In this document: piece after piece, positions 8,511 to 16,495 of the stretch
Position numbering within the stretch: the stretch's first letter is position 1
Layout: the number at the start of each line of letters is the position of its first letter
Origin: a virus
IMG/VR virus record: IMGVR_UViG_3300010883_000165
Location: 1-35,334 of that record
Strand: one strand, 5' to 3'
DNA: 35,334 bases
Notes under the pieces: model-generated
Seen by the model: the letters and a program-made list of their open reading frames with translations, nothing else
Database searches by the model: none
What the model was told of the DNA's origin: nothing
Program-made: the position numbers and the translations under genes

Positions 8511-8745
8511 ATTTATATTCCTCCAGTTGTTTGTCGGCATCAACGAGGCATTTGTTGCCCCACTCAGTAGGTCGCAATGTTCCTGCCAAGCCATCTTGCT
8601 TAGCAACGCTTGATCTGATTACTGCCTCGACAAGCTCATTGATCTGTTGAACATATCCTAGGGATACTTGATAATGGTCTCCGTGGATCTGCTTGGCATA
8701 TCCTTTAGAGAGCATTCTTACTATTTTTGCATTTATTAGTTTCAT
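8497..8745 (-). CDS. Small hypothetical protein (82 aa)
   Basis: Start chosen at the ATG (8743-8745) that follows the A/C-rich leader shared by many minus-strand genes (AACCATAATATCATAACC); a longer frame exists but would run through that leader. The peptide begins MKLINAKIVRMLSKGY and is mixed helical, with no recognised domain. Its end overlaps the start of the next small gene by 14 bp, suggesting coupling. Function unknown. Confidence 0.55.
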   Translation of the reverse strand: MKLINAKIVRMLSKGYAKQIHGDHYQVSLGYVQQINELVEAVIRSSVAKQDGLAGTLRPTEWGNKCLVDADKQLEEYKYEQL

Positions 8746-8768
8746 GGTTATGATATTATGGTTGGTTG

Positions 8769-9128
8769 TTATGGTTGGTTGCACTTCCACTGTGGGTGCA
8801 CAGCGGCAAGTTTCCAGTAAAGTTTATCGAGCCACCTGCCTCCTGCGACAGCATCAGGATCATCTTCACAATGACCTTCTCTGTAGTCGAGGCAAGCTCG
8901 TGAATCGCAATCGCAGATAAAGTTTTTGAGGATGTCATCGTCAACCATTAACTCTTTGTCATTGATCTTGCGATCTGTTAGCTGATCAACAAATGCTTGA
9001 TACCTGTCACGGAACTCTTCGCCAAAGCAGTCAATTGAATTTTCTACCATCTCGTTAAAACGAGTGTGGGCATAGTCAGAAAGTTTTCTGCTAGTTGTTT
9101 TGGTGGATACTTGAAGTTTGTTTTTCAT
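8769..9128 (-). CDS. Hypothetical protein with Cys-containing C-terminal half (119 aa)
   Basis: Start at ATG 9126-9128 directly after the leader AACCATAAAATCATAACT. The N-terminal half is helical and charged; the segment FICDCDSRACLDYREGHCED has four Cys and a His and might bind metal, but the spacing fits no zinc finger I know. It ends about 23 bp before the next start. Function unknown; part of a run of small early genes behind a promoter-like element (9436-9465). Confidence 0.55.
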   Translation of the reverse strand: MKNKLQVSTKTTSRKLSDYAHTRFNEMVENSIDCFGEEFRDRYQAFVDQLTDRKINDKELMVDDDILKNFICDCDSRACLDYREGHCEDDPDAVAGGRWLDKLYWKLAAVHPQWKCNQP

Positions 9129-9154
9129 AGTTATGATTTTATGGTTGGTTGTTA

Positions 9155-9376
9155 TTAGAGTTGAGCAGAAAGTCTGCAATGTAGCTTTTCCTTAACTAGC
9201 TCAAGAACAGAATAGTATTCTACATTGTCTTTTACATAGCCAAGATTATCAACCACTCGCTCTGAGAAGTAAGCTAGGTCAGAGTCACTCAAGACTTCTT
9301 GTGAATCGCTCATCCAGTCTTTTACTTGTTCAGCTTCGGAGTCACAGAATTGATTTAATTTTTGTAGGTCTAACAT
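9155..9376 (-). CDS. Small acidic hypothetical protein (73 aa)
   Basis: Starts MLDLQKLNQFCDSEAEQV after an A/C-rich leader with repeated ACCATAA. Acidic, helical and without recognised motifs. It is the first gene after the promoter-like element at 9436-9465, so it probably heads the short operon 9376 to 8253. Function unknown. Confidence 0.55.
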   Translation of the reverse strand: MLDLQKLNQFCDSEAEQVKDWMSDSQEVLSDSDLAYFSERVVDNLGYVKDNVEYYSVLELVKEKLHCRLSAQL

Positions 9377-9409
9377 GATTGGTATTGGTTATGGTTTTTA
9401 TGATTTTTA

Positions 9410-9466
9410 ATTTAGCTTAGACTTAAGCTTGCCCTCTAGTTTGCACAGAGATTTGAACAAGGCAAG
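9410..9466 (-). promoter_or_regulatory. Promoter-like repeat element, copy 1
   Basis: On the minus strand TTGCCT (9465-9460), a 16-bp spacer and CAAACTAG (from 9443), with a flanking AGCTTA-type hairpin nearer the gene. It shares long identity with the copy at 13551-13605. CUUGUUC and GGGCAAG around the core can also pair. It lies ~60 bp upstream of the 9376 start. Whether it acts as promoter, operator or RNA element is not settled. Confidence 0.55.
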
Positions 9467-9480
9467 CACATAAACGCACT

Positions 9481-9606
9481 TTATTGATCTTTTTTTTGGT
9501 CTCTTATTTCGACCACAATCCCAGCTATATAGCAGGCAAGAAGCCCAATCCAGATATTTGTCAGAGCAATGCTGATAAAAATAATTAATTTTAATGTCTC
9601 AATCAT
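9481..9606 (-). CDS. 41-residue single-span membrane protein
   Basis: ATG at 9604-9606, two bases beyond the stop of the upstream nuclease gene; TAA at 9483-9481. The peptide has a very hydrophobic core (LIIFISIALTNIWIGLLACY, then IAGIVV) and a charged tail (EIRDQKKDQ). The tight spacing and clear membrane segment argue that it is real. It could be a holin, a superinfection factor or a small inner-membrane regulator; nothing decides. Confidence 0.5.
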   Translation of the reverse strand: MIETLKLIIFISIALTNIWIGLLACYIAGIVVEIRDQKKDQ

Positions 9607-9608
9607 GG

Positions 9609-10061
9609 CTAGTTTAAGTTGTTTAAATACATGCGTCTATTAATAAGGGATTCTAAGAATCCTTGAAGAGTTTCCTTCCATTGAACATCTTGCATTCCAC
9701 AAATGACATCTGCTTGTTTATTTAAAAGAGCAGTCACAATCTTGGATTTGCTTCTGTGAATTTCTACTGTGTGTTCTGGATACACCCACACCATTAAATC
9801 TTCGCTGACAATGTAAACTAAAGTGCCGACAACTGTTCCAACTTTATTTAAATCATGTATGGCTGATGGCTGTGCTTTTTCATATCTTATCTTGCAATTT
9901 ATTGAGTCCACTGTTTTCAATTCTACCATCATGCTCATGCTAGGAATTTTGTGACTAAATAATAAAAGGTCTGGGCAACCTTGAATGGGCAGTCTCTCTA
10001 AACTGACCATGCTAAATCCTTGGATGGATTGAACTTTCTTGCTAAATGTTATTTCATTCAT
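9609..10061 (-). CDS. PD-(D/E)XK nuclease, VRR-NUC / resolvase-like
   Basis: 150 residues. The core reads GCPDLLLFSH (P30, D31), then VELKTVDS (E47, K49), then Q64 in a helix (EKAQPSAIHDLNKVG) and a closing strand, i.e. the PD-ExK order with the conserved Gln of the VRR-NUC / phage Holliday-junction-nuclease type. Likely cleaves branched or replicating DNA. It overlaps the SNF2-like helicase gene by 8 bp, so the two are probably coexpressed and may cooperate in recombination or replication-fork processing. Confidence 0.75.
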   Translation of the reverse strand: MNEITFSKKVQSIQGFSMVSLERLPIQGCPDLLLFSHKIPSMSMMVELKTVDSINCKIRYEKAQPSAIHDLNKVGTVVGTLVYIVSEDLMVWVYPEHTVEIHRSKSKIVTALLNKQADVICGMQDVQWKETLQGFLESLINRRMYLNNLN

Positions 10062-11784
10062 AAGACATAAAAAATGATTTGGGGTCTTGTAGGATTTGCT
10101 CTGACAAGAGTTTCTTTTCTCTCAGAGATTTTATGATTTTAGAATCTTGGGTGTTGCCAGCAACCAAATCCCAAATGTGAAGTTTATGTTTGAGACCTTT
10201 TCTGTGAGCACGCTTTTCACATTCTTCACGCAAACGCAAAGACGGATCATTGGCATAAAAAACAACATGCTGTGCGGCAGTAAGAGTATGACCAATGCCT
10301 GCTGTCTGTGGCTGTCCAATAAAGTAAAGCACGCTGTCATCATTCATAAACTTTCGCTTTGCTTCATCTCTATCGTCTTGGTCTATTCCTCCATGGAAAC
10401 TTACTGCTTTGTCTCCAAGCACTTCTTGTATCAATTCTAAGTCTGCTCTGAATCTTGCAAAGATTAAATGCTTCTGTCCTGCATTCTGTTCAATCAATGC
10501 TTTGAGTGCTTCCATTCTGCTAGGAGATTCCTTGTTGATTTTCAACAGCTCATCTTCGTTCTTAAACCACCCAGAACTTATTTGCTGTAGCCTCATGTTC
10601 TTGACCATGGCTAATGTCTCCTCCATGGTTGCTGGCATAGACTCTTCATCAGACTCTTCATCAGACTCTTTTTCAAAGAATGCAAAGTCTTGGACTTTCA
10701 ATTGATCAAATACTTTCCTCTCTTCATTCGACAAATCAAAATGCCACATCTTGTAAATCCTGTCTGGCAGGTCTAGGCAATCATCTGCCAACACACGATA
10801 GCAATGCCCATCTATTCGCTTGTGTAAAGTTTCCAAGTTCCTGTAGCCAACAATTTCATTGAAGTATCCAATCTGGCAGAACTCACTTTTAAATCCTGTC
10901 CATGTATTGTGTCCAATGATCCAAGAGTCCAAGAACTTGAATTGGCTGTAAAGCTCTCCAGCACCTTCTGCGACTGGCTGTCCATCTAAGATTCTCCTGT
11001 ATGGAGCGAGCTTGGAAACCTTGGTCAAATACTTGGTGCGATTTGCTTGTGGATTCTTGATGCTCGCAGACTGATCAACGACCAGCATATATTTGCCACT
11101 GTTCAAGTATAGCTCCATCCACTTGCGAGCTGCATCACTGGTGAATGCTTCTGCATTAAATGCAATCACTCTAAACTTGTCACTTGTTCGCACACGTTCA
11201 AGCTCCTCACGCTTTCTCTTTGTCTTGTGCTGAGGAGTCCAAGTGACAGCATCATAAGGAATACTCATGTCTACAGGCAACTCATACTCAATCCAATTGC
11301 GGTGAACTCCGTTTGGCCAAGCGACAATAATCATCCCATCAATCTGTCCTTTGTTCGCTAAGTAACAAGCACTGTCAATTGTGACCTTTGTCTTGCCTGT
11401 GCCTTGCTGCATTAGCAATGCGAACACCGCTCTGTCTCGACTCAATGCAAATGCTTTGCGTTGGTGATCCATTGGCTGGCGAGCATACTGATAATCTGAA
11501 TCATCTGGGATGACAGCTCCAGAGTTTTTGATTGTCCTCATGTCCTCAGATATGCCAAGCATGTGCTCATGAGATTTCAATGTCTCTGCACTGCCTCCTA
11601 GCCACTCTGCCTCTGGCCAATTATTAATTGCATGCTGAACATTGAGACGAGTTATTTTGACAGCAAGACTTCTGCCGATCCATCTTGTGTGGGCAGGGAA
11701 CTTTCCCATAGCAATGAATACATCTGGATCTGAAATGTCAGCAATCAGAAGCAAATTGTTATTTTTGTATGGTGTTATCTGCAC
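10054..11784 (-). CDS. SNF2-type superfamily 2 helicase with altered motifs II and III
   Basis: 576 residues with two RecA-like lobes: Q-motif region MDHQRKAF (105-112), Walker A QQGTGKTK (126-133), motif II at 236-240, motif III at 266-270, the inserted acidic stretch SDEESDEES (~375), then motif V/VI region GIGHTLTAAQHVVFY and EECEKRAHRKG. Motif II reads VVDQSASIKNP where the family normally has DE (D237, Q238), and motif III reads LDGQP where TGTP is usual. Such phage proteins are commonly replication or recombination helicases or translocases. The Glu to Gln change is confirmed in the nucleotides (GAT CAG) and could reduce ATP hydrolysis. Confidence 0.85.
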   Translation of the reverse strand: MQITPYKNNNLLLIADISDPDVFIAMGKFPAHTRWIGRSLAVKITRLNVQHAINNWPEAEWLGGSAETLKSHEHMLGISEDMRTIKNSGAVIPDDSDYQYARQPMDHQRKAFALSRDRAVFALLMQQGTGKTKVTIDSACYLANKGQIDGMIIVAWPNGVHRNWIEYELPVDMSIPYDAVTWTPQHKTKRKREELERVRTSDKFRVIAFNAEAFTSDAARKWMELYLNSGKYMLVVDQSASIKNPQANRTKYLTKVSKLAPYRRILDGQPVAEGAGELYSQFKFLDSWIIGHNTWTGFKSEFCQIGYFNEIVGYRNLETLHKRIDGHCYRVLADDCLDLPDRIYKMWHFDLSNEERKVFDQLKVQDFAFFEKESDEESDEESMPATMEETLAMVKNMRLQQISSGWFKNEDELLKINKESPSRMEALKALIEQNAGQKHLIFARFRADLELIQEVLGDKAVSFHGGIDQDDRDEAKRKFMNDDSVLYFIGQPQTAGIGHTLTAAQHVVFYANDPSLRLREECEKRAHRKGLKHKLHIWDLVAGNTQDSKIIKSLREKKLLSEQILQDPKSFFMSYE

Positions 11785-11806
11785 AATATTTATATACAGC
11801 GAAAGC

Positions 11807-11827
11807 CACCTAGGATGTCCCTAGGTG
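11807..11827 (-). terminator. Perfect 8-bp hairpin between DUF932 and helicase genes
   Basis: CACCTAGG and CCTAGGTG flank a 5-base loop (ATGTC), 23 bp after the DUF932 stop in the direction of transcription and 22 bp before the helicase ATG. A weak T-containing tract follows. It also contains TAGGATG, the core of the loop of the four intercistronic hairpins. Terminator, attenuator or protein-binding site are all possible. Confidence 0.45.
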
Positions 11828-11850
11828 ACCAGTTGCTTATTGATTGGTAG

Positions 11851-12624
11851 CTATGCTGCAATTGTTTCTGTGTGGCCATCTAGGACACTTAGGAGGGATT
11901 GCGAGCGACGAGGAAGGCGAAGTGTGCCTCCACGATATACATTGGTGAATGCATTCTGTAGCGACCATAGGTCACGACTGCCAAACTCTTCGTGCTCTGG
12001 ATTGTGCCATTGGGTAATCACATCAGCCATTTGAGACTTGGTGCAAGCACCTGCACGGAATGATCTGACAATCAAGTCATGAGCAGTCTTGTCATCAAGA
12101 TCAAGAGCCTTGTAAGCTGTGATGCGATTGTCAGTAGTCTGCCAAGTGTCTTTGAGGAGCCCAATTGCTTGGCTCATGATTGTAGGAAGGTCACGCAGGA
12201 TATTAGTTGTGTGGCGTCGACCTAAAACAATCTCATTGTCAAAGATCAGATTGCTGCAAACGAATGGAGCATCACCAGCAGCAATGCCTGCACGAAACGC
12301 TTTGTCGTGTGAATTACGTAAGCACATCACTGTGCCAACTTCAGAGTCATGCTTGCGGCTAAGATTGTTACCACGCACTTGGAACATTCCGAAGTAGTGA
12401 TTGTCTTCACGAGCAAGAGCATGGTGCTCATTAACGATCTGCAGGTCTGAGTTTTTTACAGACTCACGGAAGTTTTCAACAAGGCAATCATGAGCAATTG
12501 GATGCCAGCGATTACTAGCCTCTGGAGTTGCTACATTTTTGATTACGTCGAAGTCAACTTCGTTCTCTCCACATATAGAAAGGTTGAGAGTTTTGTTAAC
12601 AGGATTGGATGTATTTATGTTCAT
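11851..12624 (-). CDS. DUF932 (phage/plasmid-like) protein
   Basis: 257 residues. The stretch MCLRNSHDKAFRAGIAAGDA followed by PFVCSNLIFDNEIVLGRRHT is the signature of the DUF932 / TIGR03299 family, widespread in phages and plasmids and of unknown biochemical role (anti-restriction links have been suggested for relatives). The segment between (HYFGMFQVRGN) also fits. It is preceded by promoter-like copy 4 and followed by a hairpin, so it probably forms a transcription unit of its own. Start at the ATG after an A/C-rich leader. Confidence 0.8.
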   Translation of the reverse strand: MNINTSNPVNKTLNLSICGENEVDFDVIKNVATPEASNRWHPIAHDCLVENFRESVKNSDLQIVNEHHALAREDNHYFGMFQVRGNNLSRKHDSEVGTVMCLRNSHDKAFRAGIAAGDAPFVCSNLIFDNEIVLGRRHTTNILRDLPTIMSQAIGLLKDTWQTTDNRITAYKALDLDDKTAHDLIVRSFRAGACTKSQMADVITQWHNPEHEEFGSRDLWSLQNAFTNVYRGGTLRLPRRSQSLLSVLDGHTETIAA

Positions 12625-12679
12625 TGTATTTATTGTATTTGTTATGGTTTTATTAGTATAACTGAATGTTATGGTTCCT

Positions 12680-12707
12680 AGCTTGCACGTATATCTGGAC
12701 TGGGCAA
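12680..12707 (-). promoter_or_regulatory. Promoter-like repeat element, copy 4
   Basis: Minus strand: TTGCCC (12707-12702), 16-bp spacer containing CCAGAT, then CAAGCTAG. It lies 56 bp upstream of the DUF932 start. CUUGC/GCAAG can pair across it. Same spacing as the other three copies. Confidence 0.55.
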
Positions 12708-12741
12708 GTATTATTATTGTTTATTTTTGATTTGATAAAAG

Positions 12742-12763
12742 GCAGTGTAGGATGCTGCACCCC
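12742..12763 (-). promoter_or_regulatory. Conserved intercistronic hairpin, copy with covarying stem
   Basis: On the minus strand GGGGT then GCAG-CATCCTACA-CTGC, a 4-bp stem with a 9-base loop, followed by TTTTAT. The loop is identical to the copies near 25649, 26128 and 26423, whose stem is GAAG/CTTC. Here both arms changed together. It begins 8 bp beyond the stop of the 12772-13272 gene. Confidence 0.6.
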
Positions 12764-12771
12764 ATAAGAGA

Positions 12772-13272
12772 TTAACTATATTGCGTCTCGAACACTGCTC
12801 TGGCTTCCTCTTCTGAGTTGGCTTGCATATCATTGTCGAACTGATAGAAGACTTTGTAGTCAATTGGCTCGCCAGTCATGTGGTCTTTTGCGTTTGCATA
12901 AACATGGGTGTAAGTGTAAACAGTCAGACCTCTGCGTAGACCTTGATTGTCTGAGTTGCTGGTAGAGGTCTTTGTGAATGTGCCGTCTGGATTCTTGCCA
13001 ATGGTCACTACATTTTCCCATGGCTCGAAATATTTCTCATTGGCATCTTCTAGTGTGTCAACTTTTAGATATCCACCGATACTTGTTTGTGAGTAATCAC
13101 TGCTGTGTGTGAACAGTTGTCTGATGTCATTGTCGTCGCAGTTGCTAAGGACGATGTATGTGTCACCACCTTTGTTCTTCCAGTATTCTGGGCATTCGCC
13201 TTCGCCATCCCAGTTGTGTGCTCCGTAGTTTTCGCGGTATTGAGTTGTTACGATTGTGTGCTTTGTATTCAT
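12772..13272 (-). CDS. Conserved phage protein (YRENYGAH type), unknown function
   Basis: 166 residues. The N-terminus TQYRENYGAHNWDGEGECP followed by WKNKGGDTYIV is a conserved signature I associate with phage proteins often encoded beside DUF932, as here. The rest is acidic with a C-terminal helix (SEEEARAVFETQYS). No catalytic residues assigned. It starts after an A-rich leader with two copies of AAAATCATAA and is followed by the covarying hairpin. Confidence 0.7.
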   Translation of the reverse strand: MNTKHTIVTTQYRENYGAHNWDGEGECPEYWKNKGGDTYIVLSNCDDNDIRQLFTHSSDYSQTSIGGYLKVDTLEDANEKYFEPWENVVTIGKNPDGTFTKTSTSNSDNQGLRRGLTVYTYTHVYANAKDHMTGEPIDYKVFYQFDNDMQANSEEEARAVFETQYS

Positions 13273-13306
13273 TGTATTTTTAGTTATGATTTTATGATTT
13301 TATAAA

Positions 13307-13519
13307 TTAGCTATTGTCTTTAAGAAGCTTGCGAGCTTTGCAAAGAGTCTCAATCTGTTCGTCGAGTAAGCAGTAAGCAGTTCGCAGTCTGTTGTCTTCA
13401 GAAGTTCCAACTACAGAAGGAGTGTTGATGATTTTGTTTTGCTCGATTGCTAGTTGCTTGATGACTTGCTTGATCTGGCGGTAGGTGGCTTGTTGCTCGT
13501 TGTAGGATTGAATGTTCAT
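13307..13519 (-). CDS. Small helical hypothetical protein (70 aa)
   Basis: Starts MNIQSYNEQQATYRQIKQVI and is probably all-helical, with heptad-like spacing (IKQVIKQLAIEQNKII) that suggests a short coiled coil. First gene behind promoter-like copy 2 (13551-13605), with the DUF932-neighbour gene 35 bp downstream. Could be a small dimeric regulator; no family recognised. Confidence 0.55.
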   Translation of the reverse strand: MNIQSYNEQQATYRQIKQVIKQLAIEQNKIINTPSVVGTSEDNRLRTAYCLLDEQIETLCKARKLLKDNS

Positions 13520-13550
13520 GATATTTAGTATTTTTATGGTTTTATTTAAT

Positions 13551-13605
13551 TTAGCTTAGAGTTAAGCTTGTCCTCTAGTTTGCACAGAGATCTGGACAAG
13601 TCAAG
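13551..13605 (-). promoter_or_regulatory. Promoter-like repeat element, copy 2
   Basis: Minus strand: TTGACT (13604-13599), 16-bp spacer with CCAGAT, CAAACTAG (from 13582). Flanking CUUGUCC and GGACAAG can form a 7-bp stem, and AGCUUA-ACUC-UAAGCU a second hairpin downstream. It fills most of the 135-bp gap between dnaE and the 13519 start. Confidence 0.6.
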
Positions 13606-13654
13606 TAAATATGCAAAAGTAATGAAAATACTTTTATGACCATCTATCCCAATG

Positions 13655-16495
13655 CTAAACACACTTGAAGCGATCATTGTCAGTCAGCTTCAAAATTTTA
13701 TTCACAAATAATTGAGTCCAACCTTCTTTTTTGCTGGCTTTTACAAGATACCAATCTCCTGTTTTTCCTGTCTCAACTATTGGCTTGGCAAGAGTCATAT
13801 ACTTGTGTCTGTCTATTGAGGCTAAACTATTTCCTGTGTCGTCTTGCAATGACATGCCGAAGAACAATGTCTGACCATGCATAACTTTTCCTCCTCTTCG
13901 CTCTAGCAATACTGGCTCATTGTGATCACGCAAATTCTTATCCATCAACTTTCCTATGACTACAAATTCTCCTGAGTTAGTAATTGTTATGTCTGCAATC
14001 TCTGTTATCTTAGATGTGATATTATATTTGTGTGGCTCTGCTTTTATGTGTCCCCAAAGTTCTTTGCATTCCCAGATTGAATCCCAAGGAGTTGTTCCAG
14101 AAGTAAGCAGAGTTGTTTGTCTTTTGCTCATTGGCTCTCCAGTGCTACGTTTATCCATTATGCTTCTCGCCATCTTTTCACCAACACCTTTTATTCCTAT
14201 AAGACCACCAACAAGATTTCCATCTTGGACAGACCAGTTGGATAAACTTTTGTCAGCATCATACGGCTTGTAATTATATCCTTCTTTGCTCAACTCTCTT
14301 AATATTCTTATGCTCTGGTCTTCATCTTTTGCATTACGCAAACATGCTGCAGCAAACTCAAGTGGGTAGTGTGCTTTTAAAACCATGCACCAATAAGAGA
14401 TCAGTCCATAAGCAACTGCATGCGATCGATTGAATGCCCAAGATCCCATTGTATTAATCTTGTCCCATATCATTCTTGATGTGTCTTTGTCCAGTCCATT
14501 TTCAATTGCACCCAATTCAAACTTTTCATAGAAGTTGTCGAAGAATTCTTTGCCTAAACTCTTGCTCATTGCTTTACGCAATTTGCTTACATCACCCCAG
14601 CTTAATTTTCCTACACTTCGTGCCACTTGCATGACTTGCTCTTGATAAACAATGATCCCATAAGTTTTGTCTGTGTATTCTTTTACAAGAGGGTGCATTG
14701 GATTTGCTGGAGCACCATTCTTGCGTTTAATGTATTCTGTTGTGCCTCCAGAGATCAGTGGTCCAGGTCTGCCCAAAGCTGTGATGGCAGTAATGTCCTC
14801 AAATGATTCCACTTCTATCTGCTGGCAGATGTTCTGAAGAGCAGTTCCTTCAAATTGGAAGATGCCTGCAAAATACTTCTTATTGATAATGCTGAATGCT
14901 TCCTTATCATCTAGCTTCCAATTCTTTATCTGATCCCTTGTCATTCCTACTTGGTCTAAGACATCTTGTAGAACGCTCAGAGTCCTCAGCCCCAAAACAT
15001 CAATCTTCAGCATTCCTATGGCTTCTGAATTGTGCTTGTCAATCATAGCACAACCACTCTTTTCATCAACCGCACAGTAAAGATTTGTTGGCTTGGCAGT
15101 GACAATGATTCCTGCAGCATGAACACCTGTGTGTCTTGCGTGGTGCTCAATATCCGCTACCACCTTGAGTTCTGGATACTTATTAAGAGTTTCTTTGCCC
15201 ACATCAAGTTGTTGAAAAGTATCAAGCAAGCAGAATGCAGCTCGAGAGTCACCACCAGACCTTTCAATGATGGCTTCTTTAAGGTCAGAAACCTCCCACA
15301 TAGGGATGCTCAAAGCTTTGCTCACATCTGTGATTGCTGACTTGGCTTTGAACACACTTATAGTTCCTAGCTTACTCACACAATCAGAGCCATACTTCTT
15401 GCAGAGATATTTGTAAACCATTTCTCTCTTGGTGTCTTCAAAGTCAATATCAATATCAGGATAGTCCATTCGGTTGATGTCAATGAAGCGTTCGAACAAC
15501 AGGTCATATGGAATTGGATCAACATCGGTGATGCCTATCAAGTAGCAAACCAAGCTACCACAAGAACTGCCACGAGCTGGACCAACAAACATCTTTGTCT
15601 TTGCATACTTGATCAGATCTGCAACGACATAAAAGTAGTCTTCAAACTTCTTTTCCTCAATCAAATCCAATTCTCGTTTAAGTCTTGCTGCATAGACTTC
15701 ATCCTCCAAGTTCACACCTAATTCAATTGCACCTTGTTGGCACATTTGTGCAAGGGTTTGCCATGTTTCTGGCTTAACCATCTCAGCCACTGGGAATTCA
15801 AATCTGCACTCTTCAAAAACAGCTCTGGTTCTGTCTGGTATGTCAGCTAACTCATCACCAAAGAATTCAATCCAGTCTTCTGTGTTCATGATTGTAGCAG
15901 GGCTAGTTATCATGTTGTAATTGTTCATGCCAATAGTGACTTGGTGTGCTGGCAGATCTTTAATAGTAGGATAGTAGTTGTTTGAACATGCCAACAGCTT
16001 TGGTCTGTATAGCTCTACCATTCTATTCTTGTGCCAAGTATTGTTCTGAGTATCTAAAGCCACATAGAAGTTGTCTCTCGCCATGAAATCATCCGCATAG
16101 CTTTCATCCCAATAAGCTCCAAGCACCACAATCAAATTACTGCTAACAGATGACAATATGGAATAGTCAATTCTAGGAACATAATAAAACTTTTCAGTAG
16201 ACAAAGTTGTCAGCTCATAAAGCTCTCTGAGTCCTTCTTGATTCTTGGCAAAAAATCGAGTGTATGAAATTGGTTGCTTTGCTCTGTCATCACAGTTGGC
16301 TACAGTTGGCAACTCAACTCCCAACAGAGGGATCTTGTCATGCTCCTTGCAGGCTTTGATAAAGTCAAGGTGTCCCCAAGTGCTTGCTCTGTCACAGATC
16401 CCCACAATGTCTTCTTGGTTGGTTTTTAAGACATCCTCTAGCTTGCCAGTTGCAAGTCTGAATGAGTATTGAGTTCTGTTTGCAAAGTTTATCAT
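13655..16495 (-). CDS. dnaE: DNA polymerase III alpha subunit (DnaE-type)
   Basis: 946 residues, shorter than the ~1,160 of bacterial DnaE. C-family landmarks in order: GPARGSSCGSLVCY (305-318), PDIDIDFED (346-354, catalytic Asp pair), then ALGRPGPL, IIVYQEQVMQ, LRKAMSKS, WAFNRSHAVAYGLISYWC, and a helix-hairpin-helix GIKGVGEKM, followed by an OB-like C-terminal region. The N-terminal PHP region lacks the usual HxH metal motif (NRTQYSFRL in its place), so PHP nuclease activity is probably lost. A separate DEDDh exonuclease is encoded upstream, overlapping by 4 bp, and could supply proofreading. The polymerase likely replicates the phage genome, presumably with the host sliding clamp. Confidence 0.95.
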   Translation of the reverse strand: MINFANRTQYSFRLATGKLEDVLKTNQEDIVGICDRASTWGHLDFIKACKEHDKIPLLGVELPTVANCDDRAKQPISYTRFFAKNQEGLRELYELTTLSTEKFYYVPRIDYSILSSVSSNLIVVLGAYWDESYADDFMARDNFYVALDTQNNTWHKNRMVELYRPKLLACSNNYYPTIKDLPAHQVTIGMNNYNMITSPATIMNTEDWIEFFGDELADIPDRTRAVFEECRFEFPVAEMVKPETWQTLAQMCQQGAIELGVNLEDEVYAARLKRELDLIEEKKFEDYFYVVADLIKYAKTKMFVGPARGSSCGSLVCYLIGITDVDPIPYDLLFERFIDINRMDYPDIDIDFEDTKREMVYKYLCKKYGSDCVSKLGTISVFKAKSAITDVSKALSIPMWEVSDLKEAIIERSGGDSRAAFCLLDTFQQLDVGKETLNKYPELKVVADIEHHARHTGVHAAGIIVTAKPTNLYCAVDEKSGCAMIDKHNSEAIGMLKIDVLGLRTLSVLQDVLDQVGMTRDQIKNWKLDDKEAFSIINKKYFAGIFQFEGTALQNICQQIEVESFEDITAITALGRPGPLISGGTTEYIKRKNGAPANPMHPLVKEYTDKTYGIIVYQEQVMQVARSVGKLSWGDVSKLRKAMSKSLGKEFFDNFYEKFELGAIENGLDKDTSRMIWDKINTMGSWAFNRSHAVAYGLISYWCMVLKAHYPLEFAAACLRNAKDEDQSIRILRELSKEGYNYKPYDADKSLSNWSVQDGNLVGGLIGIKGVGEKMARSIMDKRSTGEPMSKRQTTLLTSGTTPWDSIWECKELWGHIKAEPHKYNITSKITEIADITITNSGEFVVIGKLMDKNLRDHNEPVLLERRGGKVMHGQTLFFGMSLQDDTGNSLASIDRHKYMTLAKPIVETGKTGDWYLVKASKKEGWTQLFVNKILKLTDNDRFKCV

